Below are positions 26,410-35,168 of a stretch of DNA of 64,000 nucleotides, piece after piece. The stretch covers positions 62,001 to 126,000 of the forward strand of contig JAEYPH010000056.1 of the NCBI GenBank assembly GCA_023410875.1. Direction: 5' to 3'. Numbering within the stretch: position 1 is the first letter of the stretch; every line of letters starts with the position of its first letter. A program made the position numbers and the translations under genes. This DNA is from Bacillota bacterium. Its GTDB lineage: Bacteria; Bacillota; Clostridia; Christensenellales; UMGS416. The notes beneath the pieces were generated by a model. The model made no database searches. It was given only the letters and a program-made list of their open reading frames with translations, and was not told the DNA's origin.

Positions 26410-27975
26410 TTATTCAGCACCTACTTGGGCCATTCGCCAGCAAACCGCACCCGCCTCTGGTTTGGCCACCGGCCGGCCGGCCGCGCCGGCGAAGTGCCCC
26501 CGCTTGGCCCAGAGGCGATACGCGTACCCCTCATGCCGCAATCGAAGCTCATTGCCCGAAATGCTCTCCACCGGCAGCATAGCCCGCGCGGCGGCCACGA
26601 ACGCCAGCTCCCAGGCATCCAGCCCAACGCCGCGGAATTCCAGTTCGTCGGGCCTGCAGATGATCTCCAGCGCCCCGCTCGCCACAGGCCAACGGACTGC
26701 CATAGCGTCCTCGCCGACCAGCTCCGCTGCCGGCGCCTCGCCCACCAATGGGTGCCCCGCCCCGTTTACCAGGTAGACGCCCGCCCGTACGCCATCGCCG
26801 CTGTAGCGGTTGCCGTCCATCACCGGCAGGTTGTCATAGGTGCAGGCGGAAGAATCGCACTTCTCCCGCAGATAGCGCTCTTCATACTCCCCATCGAATA
26901 AATAAATGTCCCGCACCCACAGCCTGCCCTGTTCAAAGAAGAGATTGACGCGGTAGAACCGGCTGCAATACCACAGGGACTGGCGCTGTTCCCCTCGCCA
27001 ATCGGTTCGGGCCAGCAGCGTGGAAGCCGGCGTAAGCGGATAACGCTGCCGGAACCAGCGCCCGGATTCCTCCAGCGTCTGCACGGCCAGGCGGCCCTCG
27101 GCCTGCAGGCGCGCGAATTGCTCACATTGATAGGCCAGGCCGTCCTTCATGGCCTGCCAGCCGAAGGAATTCTCCTGGCCGGCCTGGGCATACCCGAAGG
27201 ACAGCGTCCGCGGTGTGAAGTTCTCCCGCAAGAACCAGTCGATCCAACCGGGAGAGCCGCCGCAGGCGGGATACACCGGCTCCAGCGTATAGACGTTCTG
27301 GCATTCGGTGGGGTTGAAGTTTTCGTCCATGCCCGTGTCATATTGATAGATCGGGTCGCTGCCCAGCATGCGGAAAACCGGAACCGGAATCTGCTGCTCC
27401 GCCCTCTGGGCCGGCGCAAAGGAATTGCGCCGGCTGGGATAATAAGCCTGGTTGTAGTAGCCGCCCCACAGCGTGTACCCGTCGGTACCCCATTGGTCCT
27501 TGCAGTTGCAGCAAGCCACGATGCCGTATTTGCGGCACAGATAATCCAGCGTATGGGCGTCGATGAACCAGGACCCCACCGAACAGGGATATTGGCCGAA
27601 GACGCTGCGGAACTTCTCCATCAGCACATCGACGATCTTCTCCCTGTCCTGCGGGGTATAGCTGATGGAAAAGCCCACATCGGTGTGCCAGTCCCAGGAG
27701 AAGCGGCCCCGCCAGGGGATGCCCGCATCCTGCACCAGCGGTTGCATGGTTTCCAGCCACACGCCGTATTCCAGTCGGTCATCCCGCTGGGCCAGCAGCA
27801 GCTCCACAATGTCCTCGCGAATCAGCGCGTCATACTGGAGCAAGAATGTTCCCTTAAGACCATGGCGTCGCAGCAGCTCCAGTTGGCCGCGCACCGACTC
27901 CACCAGGTCCAGGCCGGGGTCCCGGGGCTCCGCCCCGCGGATGAAGTTGATGATGTGGACGATCTGCGGTTTCAT
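26410..27975 (-). CDS. Polysaccharide-deacetylase-fold-like protein, function unknown
   Basis: The 521-residue protein has no signal peptide. The N-terminal third (IVHIINFIRG, then GLKGTFLLQYDALI near residue 42, WDWHTDVGFSISYT near 93 and WFIDAHTLDYLCRKYGIVACCN near 136) resembles the seven-stranded barrel of NodB-type deacetylases and GH57/GH38-like enzymes. The expected metal triad is not obvious, and the last 250 residues look like a beta-rich domain. It is the last gene of the operon with the GH29-like fucosidase and converges on the YesN-type gene with 17 bp between stops. A role in trimming the imported saccharide is inference. Confidence 0.55.
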   Translation of the reverse strand: MKPQIVHIINFIRGAEPRDPGLDLVESVRGQLELLRRHGLKGTFLLQYDALIREDIVELLLAQRDDRLEYGVWLETMQPLVQDAGIPWRGRFSWDWHTDVGFSISYTPQDREKIVDVLMEKFRSVFGQYPCSVGSWFIDAHTLDYLCRKYGIVACCNCKDQWGTDGYTLWGGYYNQAYYPSRRNSFAPAQRAEQQIPVPVFRMLGSDPIYQYDTGMDENFNPTECQNVYTLEPVYPACGGSPGWIDWFLRENFTPRTLSFGYAQAGQENSFGWQAMKDGLAYQCEQFARLQAEGRLAVQTLEESGRWFRQRYPLTPASTLLARTDWRGEQRQSLWYCSRFYRVNLFFEQGRLWVRDIYLFDGEYEERYLREKCDSSACTYDNLPVMDGNRYSGDGVRAGVYLVNGAGHPLVGEAPAAELVGEDAMAVRWPVASGALEIICRPDELEFRGVGLDAWELAFVAAARAMLPVESISGNELRLRHEGYAYRLWAKRGHFAGAAGRPVAKPEAGAVCWRMAQVGAE

Positions 27976-28003
27976 ACAAGACTTCCTTCTATCGATTGCG
28001 TGA

Positions 28004-29308
28004 CTATTGGCAAAGAACGGCCAACCGGCGAATCAGCGGCGTGCCCAGCGATTGCTCACAGCGCAGGCGCACGGCGTCCAGACGGATCTGCGGGAAGCGC
28101 AAGATGCGCTTGTGGCCGATGTGCCGCCCGGCGCCCAGCGTAACCCACCCCTGATTCGTGTGCCCTTCCACGGTGTAGGCGCGCACGCGTTCCCCCTGGG
28201 CGATGTCCTCCATCAACACGACGGTGTTGGCCGATTCCTCCTGGGGCAGCGTCAGCAGCAGCTCCTCCCCTTCGCCGGCGGTCTCGCCCAGAGGGCTGCC
28301 ATACCTGTGGTGGATGGCCGCGCCGAATTCGGCAAATCTCCTGCAGTCCGCCTCGGGCACCCGGCCGTGCTTGTCGATGACCATACCCAGCAGCAGATTG
28401 GTACCGCGGCCCACGGACCGCTCATAGCAATCCAGCAGGTGCTCCAGGGAATACAGGGTTTCATCCTCACCGGATCGCCAGAACCAGCCGCCCATGTAAG
28501 CCCGGTGCTGGTCACGGTTGGGCATGTCTGCCTCCCCGGGCATCCAGATGGAGCCTGCGTCATTGCCGGCCCCGGAGAAGGGTGCGTCGATGTTGGCCTG
28601 GTCCGCCGGCACTTCGTCCACGGTGCTCCAGCAGGGGTCCGGCGCGTCGCCGCGCTCATTGCCGATCCAACGGATGCGGGAGCGGGCCGACGAAGGCCCT
28701 TGGAAGCAAACCGCGTTGGGCTGCAGCTTCTGCAGCAGCGCACCGACATCCGCACCACCCATGGCAGCGGGGAGGATGCCGCCGTCGAACCAGATCTCGA
28801 ACAAAGGGCCGTAGTTGGACCAGATCTCGGCCAGCTGCGCCATCATGATCTGATTATACCGTTTCTGGGCCTGGGCGTCGCCCCCCTTCACGATGCCGGG
28901 GTTTTCAACGTCCAAATAGTCGTTGCAGGAGGTGCTGTAATACAAGCCGGGGCGGATGCGGTACTTCCCGCAGGAACGGATGAAGTCGGCGGCGATGTCG
29001 CCTTTGCCGTTCTTCCACGGCGTGTTCCTCACGCTGTAGCCGATCGTAGCGGTGGGCCACAGGCAAAAGCCCGTGCAGTGCTTGACGACGAGCACCGCAT
29101 ACTTCGCGCCGGCGTCGCTGGCCGCCTGCAGCCACTGGTCGGTATCGAGGGCATCGGGATGAAAGATGGAAGGGCTGGGCTTTTGGTCCAGCGGCCATTG
29201 GGGGTCATCCAGATAGACCTGCAGGTCCTGGTGGATGATGACGCCGATCTCGCTGTCGGCCCAGAGCACCTGCTCCGGGGTGGGTTTTGCCAGGCTGTGC
29301 TCCCGCAT
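28004..29308 (-). CDS. Alpha-L-fucosidase-like glycoside hydrolase (GH29)
   Basis: The 434-residue cytoplasmic protein has the GH29 barrel: YAVLVVKHCTGFCLWPT near residue 68, DIAADFIRSCGKYRIRPGLYYS near 95 and the nucleophile strand LFEIWFDGG near 160. A C-terminal beta-sandwich follows. The ATG at 29308 has GAGAGAGG six bases upstream. It lies directly downstream of the second Lpl-type importer's binding protein, so the imported saccharide probably carries fucose or a related 6-deoxy sugar. GH29 members with other specificities exist, so the substrate is tentative. Confidence 0.83.
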   Translation of the reverse strand: MREHSLAKPTPEQVLWADSEIGVIIHQDLQVYLDDPQWPLDQKPSPSIFHPDALDTDQWLQAASDAGAKYAVLVVKHCTGFCLWPTATIGYSVRNTPWKNGKGDIAADFIRSCGKYRIRPGLYYSTSCNDYLDVENPGIVKGGDAQAQKRYNQIMMAQLAEIWSNYGPLFEIWFDGGILPAAMGGADVGALLQKLQPNAVCFQGPSSARSRIRWIGNERGDAPDPCWSTVDEVPADQANIDAPFSGAGNDAGSIWMPGEADMPNRDQHRAYMGGWFWRSGEDETLYSLEHLLDCYERSVGRGTNLLLGMVIDKHGRVPEADCRRFAEFGAAIHHRYGSPLGETAGEGEELLLTLPQEESANTVVLMEDIAQGERVRAYTVEGHTNQGWVTLGAGRHIGHKRILRFPQIRLDAVRLRCEQSLGTPLIRRLAVLCQ

Positions 29309-29352
29309 CGTCAACCTCTCTCTTTCCGGCGGAATGTTCCGCCTCAAAGTCA

Positions 29353-29381
29353 GCCCCCCGCAAGCCTCGCCTGCGGGGGGC
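29353..29381 (-). terminator. GC-rich hairpin after the second LplA-type gene
   Basis: Perfect 10-bp arms GCCCCCCGCA and TGCGGGGGGC enclose a 9-base loop, 24 bp after the binding-protein stop and 45 bp before the fucosidase start. No T-run follows, as at 20881-20910, so partial termination or transcript protection is likelier than full termination. Confidence 0.6.
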
Positions 29382-29404
29382 CAAATGTACCGAATGGAGT
29401 TTGG

Positions 29405-31171
29405 TTATTTGATGGCGCTGGATTGGGCGACGGCGTCGTTCCAGGCCTTGGTCCAGTATTCGGAAACCGTGTCGGAACCGGCGGCCTTGAAGTCGCTGAT
29501 CGCCTGCTGCTTGATGGCGTCGAATTCCGCGTCGGAGTTGGCCATGATCAGCTTGGCGGCGCTCTTGATCATCAGATCGTCCAGCTTGGCCTCGATGCGG
29601 CTGATGTCGTCGGAGGGCACCGGCAGCAAAGCGGCGGCCAGCGTGTTCTCCGCGGATTGGTTCTTGGACTTGCCGGCTTCCATCTGCTTGTCCAGCGCTT
29701 CCTGCGGGAAGGTCACCTTGTAGTAATCGCAGTAATCCTTCTGCAGGGCGTTGAGCTGCTTGGAATACACGGCGGGATCGTTGAACAGGTTCAAGGGCTT
29801 CTTGTCCGCCGGGTGCAGCGTGAAGGGGCTCAGGCCGATGAAGTTGGCGTCGAACCCAATGCCGGTGTTGGCCCACTCGTCACCGCCGGCCTGGCGCAGC
29901 TGCAGGGTGGCCTCGGCCAGTGTCGGCGCGCCGTTGGTCATGGCCCAGTCGGCGCCCTCGACGCCGCTGAACAGCGTGCGCACGCCATCATAGGAATATA
30001 CGTAGTTCAACCAGTCCATGGCCTTGGCGGGGGTTGCGCAGTTCTTGGTGATGCCGAAGCACTTGTCCGACCAGCCGGCCAGGTTCACAGCGCTGCCCCA
30101 CTGATAACCCCAATCCACCGGCAGGTTCACAAAACCCTTACCGTCCTTGGCGTTGTTGGTGTTGAAGTCGCCGCCCATGACGCCGGAGAGAATCTGCCCG
30201 GCGGTGGCTTTGGCGGCCAGGTCCGCATTCTTCTGCGTCAGCGCGTCGGGGTCCAGCAGGCCCATCTTGCGCGCCTTGTAGTAATACTGCACGCTCTGCC
30301 AGTAGGGGGCGTTCTCGTCGGTGGTCAGGTTGCTCACCTGGTTGGTGTCCACCTTGAGCACTTCAGACTTGGAGTTGTTGATCTGGTAATAGCCCAGCAT
30401 GCTGGCCATCGGATACATGAAAGGCCAGGAGCCCCAGTCGGAGAAGGAGGACACGCCGTACACCGGCTTGCCGTCGTCGGTCTTGGGGTGCTTGTCCACC
30501 ATTTGCTTGAGCACGTTCAGAAAGTCGTCCATGCTGGAGATCTTGGGATACCCCAGCTCCTTGTAGTAATCCCACCGGATGCGCACGCCGCTGATCCAGG
30601 ACTCCATGCCCACGCCGTCCAGGCCGACTTCCACGGGGATGAAGAAGGTCTGGTCCTTGCCGGCGCTCCAATACTTCTTGCTGAAGGCCAGCGTGTCGGG
30701 GATGTTGACGACGATGTCCTTACCGTTGGAGTTGAGCAGCTCATCCAGCGCGATGACCTGGTTGCCCTCGATCATCTGGGTGAACTTGGAGGTGGAGACG
30801 CGCACCATGTCCGGCAGATCGCCGCCGGCCAGCAGCACGTTGATCTTGTCGATGTCCGCCTGCACCAGCTTGATCTTGACGCCGGACTTCTTGGTCATCT
30901 CCTGCTGGACGCGGCTTTCGGCGTAGTTCTCCAGCTTGTTGCCGGTGTCCTGGATCAGGATGCTGACGGTGGTGACCTCGCCGCCCTGCGGGCTGGCCGT
31001 CTCCGGCGCGCTGACGCTTTCCTGGGCGCTGGCGGTGGTCTGTGCACTGGCTGCGGCAGACGCGCCGGTGGAGCTGGCGGGCCCTCCGGTCGCGCAGGCG
31101 GTCATAGACAGCAGCAGTGTCAATGCGGTCAGCCAGACCAGGGCTTTCTTTGCCGTTACCCTGTGTTTCAT
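29405..31171 (-). CDS. LplA-type saccharide-binding lipoprotein
   Basis: The lipoprotein signal ends at cysteine 26 (LTLLLSMTAC). A serine/alanine/threonine-rich linker of about 45 residues follows and then the large binding domain. Length 588 aa fits the LplA family. I use the ATG at 31171 (GGGGG five bases upstream); an in-frame GTG at 31183 is possible. It is third in the operon after both permeases. Confidence 0.9.
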   Translation of the reverse strand: MKHRVTAKKALVWLTALTLLLSMTACATGGPASSTGASAAASAQTTASAQESVSAPETASPQGGEVTTVSILIQDTGNKLENYAESRVQQEMTKKSGVKIKLVQADIDKINVLLAGGDLPDMVRVSTSKFTQMIEGNQVIALDELLNSNGKDIVVNIPDTLAFSKKYWSAGKDQTFFIPVEVGLDGVGMESWISGVRIRWDYYKELGYPKISSMDDFLNVLKQMVDKHPKTDDGKPVYGVSSFSDWGSWPFMYPMASMLGYYQINNSKSEVLKVDTNQVSNLTTDENAPYWQSVQYYYKARKMGLLDPDALTQKNADLAAKATAGQILSGVMGGDFNTNNAKDGKGFVNLPVDWGYQWGSAVNLAGWSDKCFGITKNCATPAKAMDWLNYVYSYDGVRTLFSGVEGADWAMTNGAPTLAEATLQLRQAGGDEWANTGIGFDANFIGLSPFTLHPADKKPLNLFNDPAVYSKQLNALQKDYCDYYKVTFPQEALDKQMEAGKSKNQSAENTLAAALLPVPSDDISRIEAKLDDLMIKSAAKLIMANSDAEFDAIKQQAISDFKAAGSDTVSEYWTKAWNDAVAQSSAIK

Positions 31172-31235
31172 GTTTACCCCCACATTCCTTTTATTTGATT
31201 AAGAGCGGCGAACCGCCCGCTAATCGCGACGTAGA

Positions 31236-32165
31236 TCAACCTTTCACGGCGCCGAGCATGATGCCCTTGACAAAGTACTTCTGCAGGAAGGGATAGACGA
31301 AGAGGATGGGCAGCGTGACGACCATCGTGATCGTCATGCGGATGGCCTGGGGCGTCAGCTGCTGGGTGGCGTAGCGCGCCTTGTCGTTGATGTCGGTGGA
31401 CTGGGCGATGGAGCTGGCTTGATTTAAATACTCATACAGCACCAGCTGCAATGTTTTCAGATTTTCATTGGTCACAAGGATGTAGTTGTCAAACCAGTTG
31501 TTCCACTGGCTTACCGAGGCGAAAACAGCGATGGTCGCCAGGATGGGCCCGGCCAGCGGAAAGACGATGCGGCAGAAAATCCGGAAATACCCCGCGCCAT
31601 CCAGCTTGGCCGATTCCTCCAGCGAGGGAGGGATCTGCTCGATGAACGTCTTGAGCAGTACCACATAATAGGCCGACAGCGCGCTGGGGATGATGTAAAG
31701 CAGGAAGTTGTTGTTCAGGTGGTACAGCTTCATGGTCAGATACCACGGGATCAGGCCGGAGTTGAAATACATCGTCACCACGAGGAAGCGGTAGATCGTC
31801 TTGCGCAGATACATCTCCTGCTTGGTGACCAGATAAGCAAAGAAGGAGCTGCACGCCACGGTGATGACGGTGCCGCCGATCGTGCGCAGAAAGGACACCA
31901 TCGCCGACTGGAAGATACCCTTGAGTTCGAACACCTGGACGTAGTTGGCCAGCGTGAACCCGGCGGGAATCAGATAGACGCCCTTCTGCGCCTCCTGCGG
32001 GTTGCTCAGCGAATAGATCAGCACATAGTAGAACGGATACATGCACAGCACGAAGAACAAAAACAGCAGAAAGCTGTCCACGATGTTGAAGACCTTGTCG
32101 CCGGCCGATGACCGGCTTGCGCGGCGCACATGGGCTCTTCCTGCCGTTGGCACTGGCTTGACCAT
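31236..32165 (-). CDS. LplC/YtcP-type sugar ABC transporter permease
   Basis: Six membrane helices, EAA loop SLEESAKLDGAGYFRIF and C-terminal YFVKGIMLGAVKG. The N-terminus is basic and longer than in its paralogues (about 25 residues before the first helix). It starts 19 bp after the LplB-type gene stop. Pairs with 32185-33123. Confidence 0.91.
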   Translation of the reverse strand: MVKPVPTAGRAHVRRASRSSAGDKVFNIVDSFLLFLFFVLCMYPFYYVLIYSLSNPQEAQKGVYLIPAGFTLANYVQVFELKGIFQSAMVSFLRTIGGTVITVACSSFFAYLVTKQEMYLRKTIYRFLVVTMYFNSGLIPWYLTMKLYHLNNNFLLYIIPSALSAYYVVLLKTFIEQIPPSLEESAKLDGAGYFRIFCRIVFPLAGPILATIAVFASVSQWNNWFDNYILVTNENLKTLQLVLYEYLNQASSIAQSTDINDKARYATQQLTPQAIRMTITMVVTLPILFVYPFLQKYFVKGIMLGAVKG

Positions 32166-32184
32166 AGGACGACCTGCTTTCCTC

Positions 32185-33123
32185 TCAGATGATGCTGTTT
32201 CCGCGGATCCTCTTGGAGAAGGTGTTGATGCTGAACAGCAGAATGACGCTGACCACCGTTTTGAAGATGCCGATGGCGATGCTGTAAGAGTAATCCTGGG
32301 TCACCAGGCCGATGCGGTACACATAGTAATCCAACACCTCGATCTTGTCGGCCACCATGCTGTTGTAGAACACCAGATACTGATCCAGACCCACCGAGAG
32401 TATGTTGCTGGCGGACAGCAGCAGCAGCACGACGTAAGTGGAGGACAGGCCGGGGATCGTGATGTGCAGGATGCGGTTGAACCGCCCGGCGCCATCCACG
32501 CTGGCCGCGTCATAGAGCTCGCGGTCGATGCCCGTGATGGCCGCCAGATAGATGATCGCGTTCCAGCCGGTGCCCTTCCACAGGCCCAGCGCCGTCTGGA
32601 AATACCACACCGCCTTTTCGTTGCTCAATATCTTGGTTGGTTCGCTGATGAGGTTGAGCTTGAGCAGCAGCGTGTTGAGAAGACCTTCCGATGAGAACAG
32701 ATTGAACGCCAGCGAATACACGATAATCCAACTGACGAAGTTGGGCAGCGTCGTCGTCGTCTGAATCAGCTTCTGGAAGCCCTTGGATGAGCACTCGCTG
32801 ACCATGATGGCGAAGACCACCGGCACCACCGAGCACGCGATGCCCAGGAAGGCCATGGCCAGCGTATTGCGCAGCACCCGCAGCATGTCCCCGCCGTCGC
32901 TGAGCATCAGCAGGAAATACTTCATCCCCACGAACTTGGAATGGAACAGCTCGATGCCGGGCTTATAATCAAAAAAAGCGTAGATCCAGCCAAACAGCGG
33001 CACATAGCTGAAGGCGAATACGAAAGCCACAAAGGGGACCGCCATGGCCAGCAGCACCAGGCCCTCTTTCTTCATGCGTTTCTTCTTGCGGCGCTCCACA
33101 GGTGGCTGTATGCCGATATCCAT
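32185..33123 (-). CDS. LplB/YteP-type sugar ABC transporter permease, first gene of operon
   Basis: Six membrane helices with FSYVPLFGWIYAFFDYKPG and EAA loop ELYDAASVDGAGRFNRIL. The ATG at 33123 has AAGGAGA ten bases upstream; the frame runs further upstream through the promoter and is not used. First gene of the transporter, binding protein, fucosidase and deacetylase-fold operon. Confidence 0.9.
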   Translation of the reverse strand: MDIGIQPPVERRKKKRMKKEGLVLLAMAVPFVAFVFAFSYVPLFGWIYAFFDYKPGIELFHSKFVGMKYFLLMLSDGGDMLRVLRNTLAMAFLGIACSVVPVVFAIMVSECSSKGFQKLIQTTTTLPNFVSWIIVYSLAFNLFSSEGLLNTLLLKLNLISEPTKILSNEKAVWYFQTALGLWKGTGWNAIIYLAAITGIDRELYDAASVDGAGRFNRILHITIPGLSSTYVVLLLLSASNILSVGLDQYLVFYNSMVADKIEVLDYYVYRIGLVTQDYSYSIAIGIFKTVVSVILLFSINTFSKRIRGNSII

Positions 33124-33150
33124 ATAGGGCAACTCTCCTTCCCGACGTGT

Positions 33151-33179
33151 ATAATACACAACAAACAGGCCCATATAAA
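33151..33179 (-). promoter_or_regulatory. Predicted promoter of the second Lpl-type operon
   Basis: TTTATA (33179-33174) and TATTAT (33156-33151) on the minus strand are 17 bp apart, just downstream of the terminator of the kinase gene. The weak -35 fits activation by the response regulator encoded upstream at 35137-36765. Confidence 0.45.
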
Positions 33180-33213
33180 TGGACATTTTACATAAGCCAT
33201 TGGAAATTTCACA

Positions 33214-33265
33214 TGTAAAAAATCCAATGCGGCCTTTCCCGTGAGCCTGCATTGGATTTTTTACA
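33214..33265 (-). terminator. Bidirectional-type intrinsic terminator after the YesM-type kinase gene
   Basis: Two perfect 17-base arms (TGTAAAAAATCCAATGC and its complement) flank an 18-base loop, 44 bp after the kinase stop. The A-tract, stem, T-tract arrangement is symmetric, so it could stop transcription from either side. It separates the two-component pair from the transporter operon although both are on the same strand. Confidence 0.75.
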
Positions 33266-33308
33266 GATGTCCTTGTACGATCTACAGATTCGCGGGGCGG
33301 GCACGCGC

Positions 33309-35168
33309 TCACTGCTGCTGTGGCGAAGGGGCGTCCTCCGGGCGGGCATCGGGCAAACCGACGATCCTGGGCAGGCGGATGGAAGTTGTCGTCCTTTGCC
33401 CGGCGACGCTCTCGATGTCGATGCCGTACCGCTCCCCATAGTTGAGCCTGATGCGGCGATTGACGTTATACAACCCCACGCTGTCGGCCTGGGTTGGCAT
33501 TTCCTGGCCGCTCTGGCGCAAGCTCTGGCGAATCATCTCCAGCCGTTCCGACTCAATGCCCTTGCCGTCGTCGCTGACGCGAATCAGCAGGGCCTCCCCC
33601 TCCTCCTGCACCTGTATCGTGATTTCCAGCGCGTTGCTGCCGGCGATGCCATGCTTGACGGAGTTTTCCACGACCGGCTGCAGCACGAACTTGGGCACGA
33701 ACACGTCCAGCGATTCCGAGCTTTGGATGTGCAGGCGGATGAGGTTGCCAAAGCGCCAGTTGGTGATCTTGATGTAGTTCTCCAGATAGTCCCGTTCCTG
33801 CGCCAGCGTCCACACCCGCCTTCTTTCCCGAAACGCGGGACCCAGCAGATTGCCCAGCGCCACCACGCACTCCTCGATGTTGCGCGCGCCGATCATCGTG
33901 GCCATCCACTTGATCATGTTCAGCGTGTTGTAGATGAAGTGCGGGTTGATCTGGGCCTGCAGCACCTCGATCTCCAGGCGCGTCTTCTCCTCCTGTATTC
34001 GGTTGTTCTTTTGGATGAGCTGCGCGGTGTTCACCGACATGTCGTTGAAGCTGTGGATCAACGCGCCCACTTCGTTGCGCATATCCAGGTCCAATGTAAC
34101 GCCGGGGTGCCCGCGGCTGACGTCCCCCATCTTAAGCGAGAGCAGGTTGATGGGATGGGTGATCTTGCGCACCCACAGATAGGAGATGACAAACACCAGC
34201 AGGATGCCGGCCAGACAGATGGAAACGGCTGCAATCTGCCCGATGGCCGCGGCGCTGTTGAGGCTTTGCAGTGACACCTCGTCGATCAAATACCACCCGG
34301 TGCTCTGCATGCGGTAATACACCACCTGCACCGAGGCGCCGTCGCGGGTCGTCGTAAAGCCGCCGGACTGGGTGTCGCCGGCGATCCTGCCCCAATAAGG
34401 GCTGGGGAGATTCAACTCGTCAGCCCTGCCGCTGGAGACGACGCGGCCCGCCTCGCCGACGATGGTAATCTGGCCGAATTGCTGCGCTCCGTTGGAGGCG
34501 TACAGAGAGGAAATATAGCTCTCTTTGACGTTGAGCACCAGCACCGCGTCGATGCTGGAGCGGTTGATCGGGCGGACACCCCTGGCCAGGGAAACTTGAT
34601 AGGGATTGGCATCCTTGGCGTTCATCTGCGGGCTGAAATCCGACAGCCTGCGCCCGCCCCCATAGACCAACCGGGGGAACTGCGCCATGGCCCGGCGGAA
34701 CAAATCGGACTCCACAAAGGCGTTTTGCCCATTGGCTCCCCAATTGTTGCACGTGTACTGGCCGTTGGATCCGATCTCGTCGCCGTTGGCGCAGAAGAAA
34801 TAGATGGAGCTGACGTACCCGTAGCTGTACAGGTAGTTGTCGATGGTGCGGATGACGCCGTTTCGGCCCTCCACGCTGGCCAGATCGCTCTGGTTGTCAT
34901 AATTGCCCAGCAGATACTGCTGCACGCCGTCGTCCATCAGCAGCATGTTGGCCAGGTTGGATACGTCGGTCGTGATCTTGTCGATGTTGTAATCGGTTTG
35001 GCTGAGCTGCTGCAGGATGCTCTTCTCATTGCTCTGCTTGACCAGATAGGTCGCATAATGGTAATAAAAATAGGCCACGACACCGAACACCGCACCGCTG
35101 ACGACCATATAGCACAGGATCAGTTGGGCGCACAGGCTAAAGCGTATCGGCTTTGGTTTCCAGCTCAT
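33309..35168 (-). CDS. YesM-type sensor histidine kinase
   Basis: A membrane segment near residues 15-35, an extracytoplasmic sensor of about 265 residues, a second segment near 305-325, HAMP, the phospho-acceptor box NPHFIYNTLNMIKWMA and ATPase motifs ENSVKHG and DDGKGIESE. The start at 35168 has AAGGGG seven bases upstream and lies inside the end of the regulator gene (32-bp overlap), so the pair is translationally coupled. It likely senses the substrate of the adjacent importer. Confidence 0.94.
   Translation of the reverse strand: MSWKPKPIRFSLCAQLILCYMVVSGAVFGVVAYFYYHYATYLVKQSNEKSILQQLSQTDYNIDKITTDVSNLANMLLMDDGVQQYLLGNYDNQSDLASVEGRNGVIRTIDNYLYSYGYVSSIYFFCANGDEIGSNGQYTCNNWGANGQNAFVESDLFRRAMAQFPRLVYGGGRRLSDFSPQMNAKDANPYQVSLARGVRPINRSSIDAVLVLNVKESYISSLYASNGAQQFGQITIVGEAGRVVSSGRADELNLPSPYWGRIAGDTQSGGFTTTRDGASVQVVYYRMQSTGWYLIDEVSLQSLNSAAAIGQIAAVSICLAGILLVFVISYLWVRKITHPINLLSLKMGDVSRGHPGVTLDLDMRNEVGALIHSFNDMSVNTAQLIQKNNRIQEEKTRLEIEVLQAQINPHFIYNTLNMIKWMATMIGARNIEECVVALGNLLGPAFRERRRVWTLAQERDYLENYIKITNWRFGNLIRLHIQSSESLDVFVPKFVLQPVVENSVKHGIAGSNALEITIQVQEEGEALLIRVSDDGKGIESERLEMIRQSLRQSGQEMPTQADSVGLYNVNRRIRLNYGERYGIDIESVAGQRTTTSIRLPRIVGLPDARPEDAPSPQQQ

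Noticed and set aside
28007..31198. Very long plus-strand open frame (over 1000 codons) opposite the fucosidase and binding-protein genes
   Set aside because: It is the antisense shadow of two clear genes in GC-rich DNA, with His/Val/Gln/Arg-rich translation, no domain and no ribosome site. Similar shadows at 1585-3918, 17481-18926 and 18724-20859 were left out for the same reason.
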